64,000 nt of DNA from Duganella sp. 1411 (lineage in GTDB: Bacteria > Pseudomonadota > Gammaproteobacteria > Burkholderiales > Burkholderiaceae_D), in the NCBI RefSeq assembly GCF_017833525.1, contig NZ_JAFICD010000001.1, forward strand, positions 1,922,001-1,986,000, read 5' to 3'. Of this stretch, positions 1-7,864 are shown one piece after another. A program made the position numbers and the translations under genes. Numbering within the stretch: position 1 is the first letter of the stretch; each line of letters begins with the position of its first letter. A model generated the notes under the pieces. That model worked only from the letters and a program-made list of their open reading frames with translations. It was not told the origin of the DNA and did not search any database.

Positions 1-664
1 TGTATTCGTGGCCGCCAAGATATTCCATCAGCAGCATCGTGCGGAACCGCTCCAGCTCGGCCAGGCCACGGCGCAAGTCGCCCAGGCCGATGCGGTAGCT
101 GGACCCGGCCAGCAACAGCGCGGCGCTGCTGCGTTCCTCGTCGAGCACGCTGAAGCCAAGGCCGTAGACCGAGCGCGCCGGCTTGACGCACAGCGTCTCG
201 TGCCGCGCGCGCAACTCGGCGTGGGCGGCGTCGAATTGGCCGATGTCGCTGAAGACGCGGAATTCCGGCGGCGGCGCCAGCGGCAGTTTGACGGTCGCGT
301 AGAAGGCGGCCTTGTCGTCGATGAGCTCGAGCTTGTCCGGCGCGGCGGCGCTGAGTACGCGCACGCCGTGTTCCAGGAAACGCCCGCGCGCCGCGCTCAG
401 CGCCGCCGCGTGCTTGGACGGCACGAAGACGTCGACCTTGTGCTCGCGGCAAAACGCCAGGCACCAGTCGACATAGTCGGACGCCGCCAGCCCGGTCGGC
501 TCGACGTGGAACGCGTGCGCGGCGCCGGCCGCCGGCGAATGGGCGTGCGCGTGCGTGTAAATGGTATGGAAGCGGCCGTCCGCGTCGGCCTCGCGGACCA
601 GCCTGATCACGGTGGCGATGGACGAAAACGCGCTGTTATACCAAATGCGCCAAACACGGGTCAT
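1..664 (-). CDS. ATP-grasp family protein of the ter stress cluster (partial, runs off the left edge)
   Basis: The minus strand is open without a stop from an ATG at 664 to base 1, giving the first 221 residues. The N-terminus (MTRVWRIWYNSAFSS) leads into a pre-ATP-grasp-like domain. A segment reading CVKPARSVYGLGF at about residues 160-172 and LMEYLGGHEY at the window edge fit the nucleotide-binding part of carbamoyl-phosphate-synthase-like ATP-grasp enzymes. Such enzymes occur in the biosynthetic half of tellurite/stress (ter) gene clusters, and terD lies 170 bp upstream on the same strand, so membership of that cluster is inferred. The substrate is unknown. The C-terminal catalytic part is outside the window. 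Confidence 0.7.
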   Translation of the reverse strand, partial: MTRVWRIWYNSAFSSIATVIRLVREADADGRFHTIYTHAHAHSPAAGAAHAFHVEPTGLAASDYVDWCLAFCREHKVDVFVPSKHAAALSAARGRFLEHGVRVLSAAAPDKLELIDDKAAFYATVKLPLAPPPEFRVFSDIGQFDAAHAELRARHETLCVKPARSVYGLGFSVLDEERSSAALLLAGSSYRIGLGDLRRGLAELERFRTMLLMEYLGGHEY

Positions 665-755
665 AACGGCTCCTCGGCCAAAACGGGGTGTGGTCCCGCG
701 CTCGGATAAATGCTCATGCCGTCCTCGTGTGATCAATGATGAAAAGTGCGCGCAC

Positions 756-791
756 GTGCAAACCGGGAGACGACGGCCTCCCGGTTTGCAC
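756..791 (-). terminator. Perfect 14-bp stem hairpin downstream of terD
   Basis: The arms 756-769 and 778-791 are exact reverse complements around an 8-base loop. The hairpin sits 44 bp after the terD stop and about 90 bp before the ATP-grasp gene. On the minus strand it is followed by a short palindrome (GTGCGCGCAC) and then CTTTTC, so the U-tract is weak. It may be a partial terminator that lowers read-through into the next gene, or an RNA-processing hairpin. Confidence 0.5.
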
Positions 792-834
792 GTTCGGCGC
801 GCGACTGGCGCCGAGTCGAAACTATTACTAGGTG

Positions 835-1410
835 TTAAGCGTTGACGCCGAACGAGCGCGCCAGCGGACCGAGCCCGCCTTTGAAGCCCTGGCCCACGGC
901 CCGGAATTTCCACTCGGCGCCGGCGCGATAGAGTTCGCCGAAGATCATCGCCGTTTCCACGGAGCTATCTTCGGACAGGTCGTAGCGGGTCAGTTCGGCA
1001 TTGCCGTTGGCGTTCAGGCAGCGGATGAAGGCCTTGCCGACCATGCCGAAGTTCTGCTTGCGGGCCTCGGCCTCGTGGATGGTCACGCAAAACGACACGC
1101 GGTCGATTTCGGCCGGCACACGGCTCAGGTCGACGGTCAGGGTCTCGTCGTCGCCCTCGCCGGCGCCGGTCCGGTTGTCGCCGTTGTGGACCACCGAACC
1201 GTCGCTCGACTTGAGGTTGTTGTAGAAGATGAAGTCGTTATCGCCGCGCACTTTGCCGTCGGCCTTGAGCATGAAGGCGCTGCCGTCGAGGTCGAATTCG
1301 GCGCCGTCGGTGGCGCGTGGGTCCCAGCCCAGGCCGATCACGACCTTGGTCAGGCCGGGTGCTTCTTTGCTGAGGTTGACGTTACCGCCTTTTTGCAAAC
1401 TGATCGCCAT
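835..1410 (-). CDS. terD: TerD family protein
   Basis: This 191-residue protein has the length and motifs of TerD/TerE/TerZ proteins: GLGWDPR near residue 27, the DLDGSAF segment, [10 protein letters not shown], and an acidic [13 protein letters not shown] loop that in the family helps bind Ca2+. TerD proteins are cytosolic and linked to tellurite resistance, phage and colicin tolerance and membrane stress; the exact mechanism is not settled. The start is the ATG at 1410, preceded by AGGAG; the upstream in-frame ATG at 1461 lacks a ribosome site and would add non-conserved residues. It reads toward the ATP-grasp gene, so the ter cluster probably continues to the left of the window. Confidence 0.92.
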   Translation of the reverse strand: MAISLQKGGNVNLSKEAPGLTKVVIGLGWDPRATDGAEFDLDGSAFMLKADGKVRGDNDFIFYNNLKSSDGSVVHNGDNRTGAGEGDDETLTVDLSRVPAEIDRVSFCVTIHEAEARKQNFGMVGKAFIRCLNANGNAELTRYDLSEDSSVETAMIFGELYRAGAEWKFRAVGQGFKGGLGPLARSFGVNA

Positions 1411-1543
1411 ACTGGTCTCCTGTTTAAAGTTCCGAGAATCAACACTGGCCCATCGGCACACTGCCGGCGGACACCTTTAAATTTCATCCCAAAGTATGTG
1501 GCGACATTTGCGCGAAAATCAATACTGCCTGAATAGAATCTTT

Positions 1544-2239
1544 CTATGACGAGTGGCTACAGGAGGGATAATCCGTGTCGAACCAGCCGTCCGGTTTGCA
1601 TTTTCCCGCCAGCAATGACTGGATCCGCGCCACCCGCTCGGCCAGTTCGGCCGGGTGCGTCACGGGATGATATTGATTGGGCGCCTTGATCATCGCCACC
1701 AGGCCGATGAATTCGTCCTCGCTGGCCTCGTCCAGCGGCTTGCCCAGATAAGTCTCGGCCGCCATCGGCAAGCCGGTGATTTGCTTGCCGTCATTGCTGC
1801 CCATGTAGACCTCGGCCACATACAAGGCCAACTGCTCGCGCTTGGGCAGCTTGGCGTTCAACACCAATGCCAGCACATCGCGGCCGAGGTCGACCTTTTT
1901 GCAGCAGTCAAACACCCGGCTGTAAAAGCGTTGCAGCACCCCGGAGACGCCGGGCAGCGGCCGCTCGGAAAAATACAGATCGCGCGCGACTGCCGATGTG
2001 ATAGTCGCCTTGCCCTGCCCGCTGGCCACGCTGAGCCCGGAGTGCTGGAAAAAGGTCGGGTCCTCGACCTTGAGCAAGATCGTCATCTGCCGGGACGACA
2101 ACGGCATGCGCGGCGGCTCGGGCGCCGCCTCCATGACGGCGCGGAACGATGACGACGCCCAGACGGCGACCAGCCCGAGATAGGCGGCCACCAGCAGCAA
2201 CAGCACCAGCACGGTCTTGCCTGCAAAACGCATCAGCAT
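1544..2239 (-). CDS. Single-domain GT51 peptidoglycan transglycosylase-like membrane protein
   Basis: The protein (231 residues) has one N-terminal membrane helix at about 5-27 followed by a periplasmic GT51 domain. The catalytic motif VEDPTFFQHSG (Glu59) matches the family's EDxxFxxHxG. The second motif GKATITSAVARDLYF (about 76-90) corresponds to GGSTITQQ with changes. KREQLALYVAEVYMG and AAETYLGK match the later family blocks. The family polymerises lipid II into glycan strands. It is shorter and more divergent than MtgA, so the role could be specialised. The start at 2239 is chosen for AAGGA eight bases upstream. It is flanked by terD and the formaldehyde dehydrogenase gene without an obvious functional link. 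Confidence 0.8.
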   Translation of the reverse strand: MLMRFAGKTVLVLLLLVAAYLGLVAVWASSSFRAVMEAAPEPPRMPLSSRQMTILLKVEDPTFFQHSGLSVASGQGKATITSAVARDLYFSERPLPGVSGVLQRFYSRVFDCCKKVDLGRDVLALVLNAKLPKREQLALYVAEVYMGSNDGKQITGLPMAAETYLGKPLDEASEDEFIGLVAMIKAPNQYHPVTHPAELAERVARIQSLLAGKCKPDGWFDTDYPSCSHSS

Positions 2240-2317
2240 GACATCCTTGTCGAGAGAGAAAGATGCCAATTCTACGCTGCGGTACAGGCCGCTGCCACAT
2301 CAAACCCTCTCAGAGCA

Positions 2318-3424
2318 TCAATACAACACCACCGACCGGATCGACTCTCCGCTCTTCATCAAATCGAAGCCTTCATTGATGCGCTCCAGCGGCAAGCGGT
2401 GGGTGATCAGGTCGTCGATATTGAGCTTGCCCTCCATATACCAGTCGACGATCTTCGGCACGTCGGTGCGGCCGCGCGCGCCGCCGAACGCCGAGCCGCG
2501 CCATTCGCGCCCCGTCACCAGCTGGAACGGCCGGGTCGAGATTTCCTGCCCGGCGGCGGCCACGCCGATGATGAACGACTTGCCCCAGCCCTTGTGCGTG
2601 CACTCGAGCGCCTGGCGCATCGTGGTGGTGTTGCCGACGCACTCGAAACTGTAGTCGGCGCCGCCGTCGGTGATCTGCACGATGGCGTCGACGACGTTCT
2701 CGACCTCCTTCGGATTGATGAAATGCGTCATGCCGAACTTGCGCGCCATCTCCTGGCGCGCCGGATTGATGTCGACGCCGATGATCTTGTCGGCGCCGAC
2801 CATGCGCGCGGCCTGGATCACGTTCAGGCCGATGCCGCCGAGGCCGAACACGACGACGTTGGCGCCCGCCTCCACCTTGGCCGAGAACAACACCGCGCCG
2901 ACGCCGGTGGTCACGCCGCAACCGATGTAGCAGACCTTGTCGAACGGCGCGTCCTCGCGGATCTTGGCCAGCGCGATTTCCGGCACCACGATGTAGTTGG
3001 AAAAGGTCGACGTGCCCATGTAGTGGAACAGCGGCTTGCCGTCCAGCGAAAAGCGGCTGGTGGCGTCCGGCATCAGGCCCCGGCCCTGGGTCGAGCGGAT
3101 CGCCTGGCACAGATTGGTTTTGCGCGACAGGCAGAACTTGCACTCGCGGCATTCCGGCGTGTACAGCGGAATCACGTGGTCGTCTTTTTTCAAGGTCTTG
3201 ACGCCGGGGCCGACATCGACGACGATGCCGGCGCCCTCGTGGCCGAGGATGGCGGGGAAGATGCCCTCCGGATCGGCGCCCGACAGGGTGTAGTAATCGG
3301 TGTGGCAAATGCCGGTGGCCTTCAGCTCGATCAACACCTCGCCGGCCTTGGGGCCTTGCAGGTCGACTTCTTCAATGGTCAGCGGCGCGCCGGCGCGCCA
3401 CGCGATGGCAGCTTTGGTTTTCAT
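2318..3424 (-). CDS. frmA: S-(hydroxymethyl)glutathione dehydrogenase / class III alcohol dehydrogenase
   Basis: This 368-residue zinc MDR enzyme oxidises S-hydroxymethylglutathione (formaldehyde plus glutathione) with NAD+, and can reduce S-nitrosoglutathione. Visible features are the catalytic zinc ligands Cys40 (GICHTDYY) and His62-Glu63 (GHEGAG), four structural-zinc cysteines (PECRECKFC...NLC), and the Rossmann motif GLGGIG. The N- and C-terminal sequences are typical for class III. The open frame extends upstream of 3424, but the conserved MKTKAAIAW start fixes the N-terminus. No S-formylglutathione hydrolase gene is adjacent. A GlxA-type regulator is divergent 129 bp away and may control it, although GlxA regulators are not a standard frmA partner. 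Confidence 0.94.
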   Translation of the reverse strand: MKTKAAIAWRAGAPLTIEEVDLQGPKAGEVLIELKATGICHTDYYTLSGADPEGIFPAILGHEGAGIVVDVGPGVKTLKKDDHVIPLYTPECRECKFCLSRKTNLCQAIRSTQGRGLMPDATSRFSLDGKPLFHYMGTSTFSNYIVVPEIALAKIREDAPFDKVCYIGCGVTTGVGAVLFSAKVEAGANVVVFGLGGIGLNVIQAARMVGADKIIGVDINPARQEMARKFGMTHFINPKEVENVVDAIVQITDGGADYSFECVGNTTTMRQALECTHKGWGKSFIIGVAAAGQEISTRPFQLVTGREWRGSAFGGARGRTDVPKIVDWYMEGKLNIDDLITHRLPLERINEGFDLMKSGESIRSVVLY

Positions 3425-3553
3425 GGAGTGGTTCCCGTCGTAAGACACAATGTTGGAACCCGCCATTGTGCCGGCCGCGCCGGGCGAAGCGCGCCGCGAC
3501 GGATGAGAATGGCCGGAAATGATGCCATAATGACCGGATTTTAAGGACCCACA

Positions 3554-4540
3554 GTGAGCACAAGAACCGTCGACATCGTTGTCTATCCCGGCTTCAAGGC
3601 GATGGAAGCGATCGGACCGATGTCGGTGTTCGAGTATGCCAACCTGCACCTGCAACGGCGTGGCCGCGCGCCCGGCTACGACGTGCGCATCGCGGCCACC
3701 GCGATTGGAACGGTGCGCTCCGACACGCTGATGGCGCTGCAGGCGACCAAGGCGCTCAGCGCGCTGGCCTTGCCGGACGACGCCATCGTCGTCGGCGCGC
3801 GCCACATCCAGGCGGCGTTGGCCGACGGCGCCGCCATTGTCGACTGGGTGGCGGCGTCGGCGCCCCGCCTCAAGCGGCTCGCGTCGCTGTGCTCGGGCGC
3901 GTTCTTCCTGGCGGCGGCCGGTGTTCTGGACGGCAAGCGCGCCACGACACACTGGAGCGTGGCCGACCGCTTGCAGGCCGATTTCCCGTCGATCCTGGTC
4001 GAAGCCGACGCCATCTTCATCCGCTCCGACAATTTGTGGACCTCGGCCGGCGTAACGGCCGGCATCGATCTGGCGCTGGCGCTGGTGGAGGAGGATTTCG
4101 GCCGCGACCTGGCGCTGGAGGTGGCGACCGAGATGGTGGTGTACCTGAAGCGTCCGGGCGGGCAGTCGCAGTTCAGCGCGCATTTATTGAGTGAGCGCAC
4201 CGCCAAGCCGAACATCCGCGACATTCAAAACTGGATACTGGACAATCTGCACGAAAAGCTGTCGGTCGCGCAGCTGGCGCAGCGGGCGATGATGAGCGAG
4301 CGGCACTTCACGCGCGTGTTCCAGCAGGAGGTGGGTTTGAGCACGCAAGCGTTCATCGAGGCCTGCCGCTTCGAGCGGGCCACGCAATTGCTGGCCGATC
4401 TGGCGCTGCCGATCAAGACGGTGGCCGCGCGCGCCAGCTTCAGCGACGAAGCGCATATGCGGCGGGTGTTCCAGAAAAAGCTGGGCATCACGCCCAAGCT
4501 GTACCGCGAACGGTTCGCGACAACCGGCGTCACGCCGTGA
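3554..4540 (+). CDS. GlxA family transcriptional regulator (DJ-1/PfpI domain plus AraC HTH)
   Basis: The 328 residues split into an N-terminal DJ-1/PfpI-like domain (about 5-165, with LASLCSGAFFLAAAG forming the nucleophile-elbow region around the conserved cysteine) and a C-terminal AraC double helix-turn-helix (about 215-320, ending with GITPKLYRERF). Proteins of this build are cytosolic one-component regulators of amino-acid or small-amine catabolism. The start is a GTG with AAGGA seven bases before it; the next ATG would cut into the first beta strand. It is divergent from the formaldehyde dehydrogenase gene. The ligand is not deducible. Confidence 0.87.
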   Translation: MSTRTVDIVVYPGFKAMEAIGPMSVFEYANLHLQRRGRAPGYDVRIAATAIGTVRSDTLMALQATKALSALALPDDAIVVGARHIQAALADGAAIVDWVAASAPRLKRLASLCSGAFFLAAAGVLDGKRATTHWSVADRLQADFPSILVEADAIFIRSDNLWTSAGVTAGIDLALALVEEDFGRDLALEVATEMVVYLKRPGGQSQFSAHLLSERTAKPNIRDIQNWILDNLHEKLSVAQLAQRAMMSERHFTRVFQQEVGLSTQAFIEACRFERATQLLADLALPIKTVAARASFSDEAHMRRVFQKKLGITPKLYRERFATTGVTP

Positions 4541-4552
4541 CAGCGGCTACCC

Positions 4553-4753
4553 GAACGCCGTAATCCGCCATCGATGAGCCGCCGGCGGCGCATGCATGGC
4601 GGATTACGCTGCGCTAATCCGCCCTACGTGTTTCCTCGTGAATCCTGGCGCCCCGGATCGCCGCGACGGTCCTCCGCTTGCCCCGGAGACACGTAGGGCG
4701 GATTAGGCGGAACGCCGTAATCCGCCATCGGTGAGCCGCCGGAGACGCATGCA
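4553..4753. repeat. Two half-copies of a dispersed ~90-bp palindromic repeat
   Basis: Bases 4553-4630 contain the right arm and centre, ending GCTAATCCGCCCTACGTG. Bases 4691-4753 contain the left arm and centre, beginning ACGTAGGGCGGATTAGG. About 60 bp of unrelated sequence separates them. The full element, seen at 20379, 34832 and 57841, is an imperfect inverted repeat of about 90-100 bp with arms GTAGGGCGGATTA / TAATCCGCCCTAC. The 389-bp space between the GlxA gene and csgE otherwise shows only the presumed csg promoter region. Confidence 0.85.
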
Positions 4754-4929
4754 CGAATCCCGTGGCGAGCGCTATCCAAAATCAATCAATTTCCCCACGC
4801 ACAAATCACTTCCTGCACGCTTGACACCTACCATGAGTCCGCATGACCGCCGTCAAATTTGCGCGCGAATCCGACTCCTATACTGAACTCCCGACGTCAG
4901 CCGTAGACGCCCCTTCCCCGCGAGTTCAT

Positions 4930-5334
4930 ATGTCCACTGGTCACATCGTCACCGCAGCGACCGTCTTTTGGCTCGGCTTCGCATCGGCCGCGAGCGCCGC
5001 CGAACCGGAACCGGCGACCGGCGTGGTGACCGTCCAGACGGTGACGATCGCCGGCCACGATTTCTCCCAATACTTTCTGGCCGCCTGGCGCGACAAGGAA
5101 GGCAGCGAACACTACACGCTGTCGATCAACGAGCGCCCGTCGGCGCGCCTGGGCAGCGAGGTGTGGATCGGCTTCGCCCAGCGCCGCGTGTTCCAGACCC
5201 GGCTGCCGCCGGCCCGCGCGGCCATCCGCTCGCTGAGCGAGAACGCCGCCGAGACGGTCTGGCAAACGGTGCTGCAAACCGACGCCGAACGCAAGCTGAT
5301 CCGCGACGCCGACCTGGCCCCCGACGAATTCTGA
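4930..5334 (+). CDS. csgE: Curli assembly protein CsgE
   Basis: This 134-residue protein has a signal peptide (MSTGHIVTAATVFWLGFASAASA) and a CsgE domain with IAGHDFSQYFLAAWRDKEG and IGFAQRRVFQTRLPP, the pattern seen in CsgE. CsgE is the periplasmic cap/chaperone of the CsgG pore and targets curlin subunits for secretion. The start at 4930 is selected because it puts the signal peptide at the N-terminus; an in-frame ATG at 4843 would bury it. The ribosome site is weak (GCGAG). It is the first gene of csgE-csgF-csgG-curlin genes, all on the plus strand. Confidence 0.88.
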   Translation: MSTGHIVTAATVFWLGFASAASAAEPEPATGVVTVQTVTIAGHDFSQYFLAAWRDKEGSEHYTLSINERPSARLGSEVWIGFAQRRVFQTRLPPARAAIRSLSENAAETVWQTVLQTDAERKLIRDADLAPDEF

Positions 5335-5358
5335 CACCGCCACACCGAGGAGTCCGCC

Positions 5359-5784
5359 ATGCCCGTCTTCCGTCCGCCACAACTTGCCCTGATCGTCCTG
5401 GCAATCGCCGGCGGCGCCGGCGCGACCGACATCGTCTACCAGCCGGTCAACCCGGCGTTCGGCGGCTATCCGGCCAACGGCCAGCACCTGCTGGCGACGG
5501 CGACCGCCACCAACAACCACGCCGGCAAGGACGGCCTGGGCCGCTCGCTGCTGGACCAGTCGCCGCTGGCCCAGTTCAACCAGACCCTCGAGCGCACCGT
5601 GCTGAGCCAACTGGCCGCCGCCGCCACCTCCAAGCTGACCGGCAGCGACGGCAAGCTGGTGCCCGGCACCTTCTCCACCGAAAACTTCACCATCAGCGTG
5701 ACCGATCTGGGCGGCGGCATGTTGCGCATCACCACCACCGACAAGGCCACCGGCGCCGCCACCACCTTCGAGGTGGCGCAATGA
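5359..5784 (+). CDS. csgF: Curli assembly protein CsgF
   Basis: A 141-residue exported protein with a signal peptide ending near ATG-A22, then IVYQPVNPAFGGYPANG, the classical CsgF N-terminus that inserts into the CsgG barrel and makes a second constriction. The middle has LLDQSPLAQFNQTLERTVLSQLA and the C-terminus a beta-rich domain. CsgF couples secretion to nucleation of curli at the cell surface. GAGGAG precedes the ATG. The stop overlaps the csgG start (ATGA), so the two are translationally coupled. Confidence 0.92.
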   Translation: MPVFRPPQLALIVLAIAGGAGATDIVYQPVNPAFGGYPANGQHLLATATATNNHAGKDGLGRSLLDQSPLAQFNQTLERTVLSQLAAAATSKLTGSDGKLVPGTFSTENFTISVTDLGGGMLRITTTDKATGAATTFEVAQ

Positions 5785-6653
5785 TGCCGGCGATCAAACG
5801 CGCCGCGCTGCTGGCCGCCACGGCCGCGCTGCTGTCGTCCGGCTGCGCCCTCACCCATCCGCCGTCGGCCGCGCGCGAGGACGCCCGCTTGACGCCGATG
5901 ACCGCCGCGACCAGCGACCTGCGCAAGCTGCCGCCGCCCAGGGGCAAGGTGGCGGTGGCCGTGTACGGCATCCGCGACCAGACCGGCCAATACAAGCCGG
6001 CGCCGGACAGCTCGTTCTCCACCGCCGTCACGCAAGGGGCCTCGTCGATGCTGATCAAGGCGCTCCAGGAATCGGGCTGGTTCATCCCGGTCGAGCGCGA
6101 GAACCTGCAGAACCTGCTCACCGAGCGCAAGATCGTGCGCGCGCTGGAAATGCCGCAGCCGGCCGGCACGCCGGCGGTGCAGATTCCACCGCTGCTGGCG
6201 GCGTCGGTGCTGATCGAGGGCGGCATCACCGCCTTCGAAAGCAATGTGCGCACCGGCGGCGCCGGCGCCCGCTTTCTCGGCATCGGCGTCAGCACCCAGT
6301 ACCGGGTCGACCAGGTCACCGTCAGCCTGCGCACCATCGACATCCGGGGCGGCCAGATCCTGCAGAGCGTGTCGACCACCAAGACCGTGTATGCGTACGA
6401 AGTGCACCCGAGCGTGTTCAAGTTCGTCAACGTCAAGGACTTGCTGGAGCTGGAGGGCGGCATGACGCGCAACGAACCGACCCAGCTGTGCGTGAACGAG
6501 GCGATCGAGGCCGGCGTGGCCCATCTGATCGTGCAGGGTGTGCGCGACGGCAACTGGGCGCTGCAAGACCCGGCGCGCTGGTCCGATCCCGTGGTGCAGC
6601 GCTACGCCACCGATCGCGACACCGCGTACCGCGCCGCCGGAGGCACGCCATGA
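5781..6653 (+). CDS. csgG: Curli secretion channel lipoprotein CsgG
   Basis: The 290-residue protein carries a lipobox LSSGC with the lipidated cysteine at residue 22, and the CsgG fold follows: KVAVAVYGIRDQTGQYK, then SSFSTAVTQGASSMLIKAL, GWFIPVERENLQNLLTERKI, and the membrane-spanning GGGITAFESNV/GARFLGIGVSTQYR region. CsgG forms the nonameric outer-membrane pore for curlin export. It overlaps csgF and the next curlin gene by 4 bp (ATGA) on each side, indicating one transcript. Length is near that of E. coli CsgG (about 277). Confidence 0.94.
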   Translation: MMPAIKRAALLAATAALLSSGCALTHPPSAAREDARLTPMTAATSDLRKLPPPRGKVAVAVYGIRDQTGQYKPAPDSSFSTAVTQGASSMLIKALQESGWFIPVERENLQNLLTERKIVRALEMPQPAGTPAVQIPPLLAASVLIEGGITAFESNVRTGGAGARFLGIGVSTQYRVDQVTVSLRTIDIRGGQILQSVSTTKTVYAYEVHPSVFKFVNVKDLLELEGGMTRNEPTQLCVNEAIEAGVAHLIVQGVRDGNWALQDPARWSDPVVQRYATDRDTAYRAAGGTP

Positions 6654-7066
6654 ACGCGCGGCTGGCGGCGCTCGCCGCCCTGCTCTCGGCGCCGCTGGCG
6701 ATGGCCGGCGACCTGGCCGGGCCGGAGTTCACGACCGGCGGCTTGGCGGCCGCCGTCGTCCAGCGCGGCGACGCCAACACGGTGACGGCCGGCCAGAGCG
6801 GGCGCGAACTGCAGCTGGCAGCGTCGCAGCGCGGCCGGCACAACCAGGCGTCGGTGACGCAGCAGGGATCGTCCAACACGGTCGAGCTGCGGCAAAACGG
6901 CAACGACAACGACGCCACCGTCATCCAGGCGGGCGCCGGCAACAGCGCCGCCATCGACCAGCAAGGCAGCTTCAACAGCGCGCGTGTCGAACAGTACGGC
7001 CACGATGCCGGCGCGCGCGTGACCCAGACCGGCAACGGCAAGCGCGCCATTGTGATCCAGCACTAA
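6650..7066 (+). CDS. csgB: Small curlin-repeat protein, CsgB-like nucleator candidate
   Basis: The 138-residue protein has a signal peptide (MNARLAALAALLSAPLAMA) and about six or seven repeats of the curlin type Q-x-G-x-x-N-x-A-x-V-x-Q, for example VTQQGSSNTVELRQNGNDND. It starts in an ATGA overlap with csgG. Its small size and its position directly after the secretion genes suggest the membrane-bound nucleator, but CsgB and CsgA cannot be told apart with certainty from repeats alone. It ends VIQH, matching the ends (IYQH) of the next two proteins. Confidence 0.78.
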   Translation: MNARLAALAALLSAPLAMAGDLAGPEFTTGGLAAAVVQRGDANTVTAGQSGRELQLAASQRGRHNQASVTQQGSSNTVELRQNGNDNDATVIQAGAGNSAAIDQQGSFNSARVEQYGHDAGARVTQTGNGKRAIVIQH

Positions 7067-7085
7067 CCACCACCGAGGAGTTCCC

Positions 7086-7829
7086 ATGAACTACGCAATA
7101 TCCTGTGTCGCCGCCGGCTTGCTGCTCTCCGCCGGCGGCGCGTCGGCGCAATTCCAGACCACCGCCACGATCACGCACAACGGTGTCGACAACCAGTCCT
7201 ATGTCGAGCAGCAAAACGTCAGCAGCGAGTCCAGCGTCGCCGTCGCGCAGACCGGCAACAACAACCGCGTCGGCGATCCGGGCGCCCGGACCGGCGGCAT
7301 CCTGCAACGCGACACCAACCGCATGAACATCAATGTTGTGCAGCAAGGGGATAACAACCAGGCCGCGTTCTCGCAAATCCTCGGCGACTTCGACCTGGTC
7401 TTCATCAACCAGAACGGCAACGGCAACGTCGCCGCCGTGCGGCAGAACGACGTCTACGAGTCGGTCGTGCGGATCGACCAAAGCGGCGCCGGCAACGTGG
7501 TCGAGTCCGACGGCGCCGAATCGCTGGCCTTCGGTTTCCAGGCCAGCCAAAGCGGCAGCGACAACGCCCTCCGGCTCAACCGCGGCGGCTCGGCCTTCGG
7601 CGGCCCCCGTGTTTCACAGGACGGCATCGGCAACCGGGCCTTGTCCACGCAGGATCAGACCACCTTTGCCTTCGTCGAGATCAGCCAGGCAGGCATCGGC
7701 AACAATGCCACCGTCAGCCAGGTCAACGCCGAAGTCAGCACCGCCCGCATCACGCAGGTCGGCGATGGCTTCACCGCCAGCATCACGCAGACGGGCTCCG
7801 GCAACGACGCCACCATCTATCAGCACTGA
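7086..7829 (+). CDS. csgA: Curlin-repeat amyloid subunit (CsgA-like, 247 aa)
   Basis: After a signal peptide ending GGASAQ the protein consists of curlin strand-loop repeats, several canonical (VAQTGNNNRV, INQNGNGNVAAV, IDQSGAGNVV) and several with charged or aromatic insertions (GDFDLVF, DQTTFAFVE). The C-terminus ITQVGDGFTASITQTGSGND is nearly shared with the next gene, which points to duplication. It is likely a fibre subunit exported through CsgG. GAGGAG lies before the ATG. It is about 1.6 times the length of E. coli CsgA. Confidence 0.85.
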   Translation: MNYAISCVAAGLLLSAGGASAQFQTTATITHNGVDNQSYVEQQNVSSESSVAVAQTGNNNRVGDPGARTGGILQRDTNRMNINVVQQGDNNQAAFSQILGDFDLVFINQNGNGNVAAVRQNDVYESVVRIDQSGAGNVVESDGAESLAFGFQASQSGSDNALRLNRGGSAFGGPRVSQDGIGNRALSTQDQTTFAFVEISQAGIGNNATVSQVNAEVSTARITQVGDGFTASITQTGSGNDATIYQH

Positions 7830-7864
7830 GTCCCTCCACGTTTTGACCATCGCAAGGAGTCATC

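Noticed and set aside
8..709. A 233-codon plus-strand frame at the left edge
   Set aside because: It is in register with the minus-strand ATP-grasp gene and has an Arg/Ala/Val-rich composition. The minus-strand product has a recognisable fold.
832..1536. A 234-codon plus-strand frame opposite terD
   Set aside because: It is a shadow of terD, which has clear family motifs and an AGGAG site on the minus strand.
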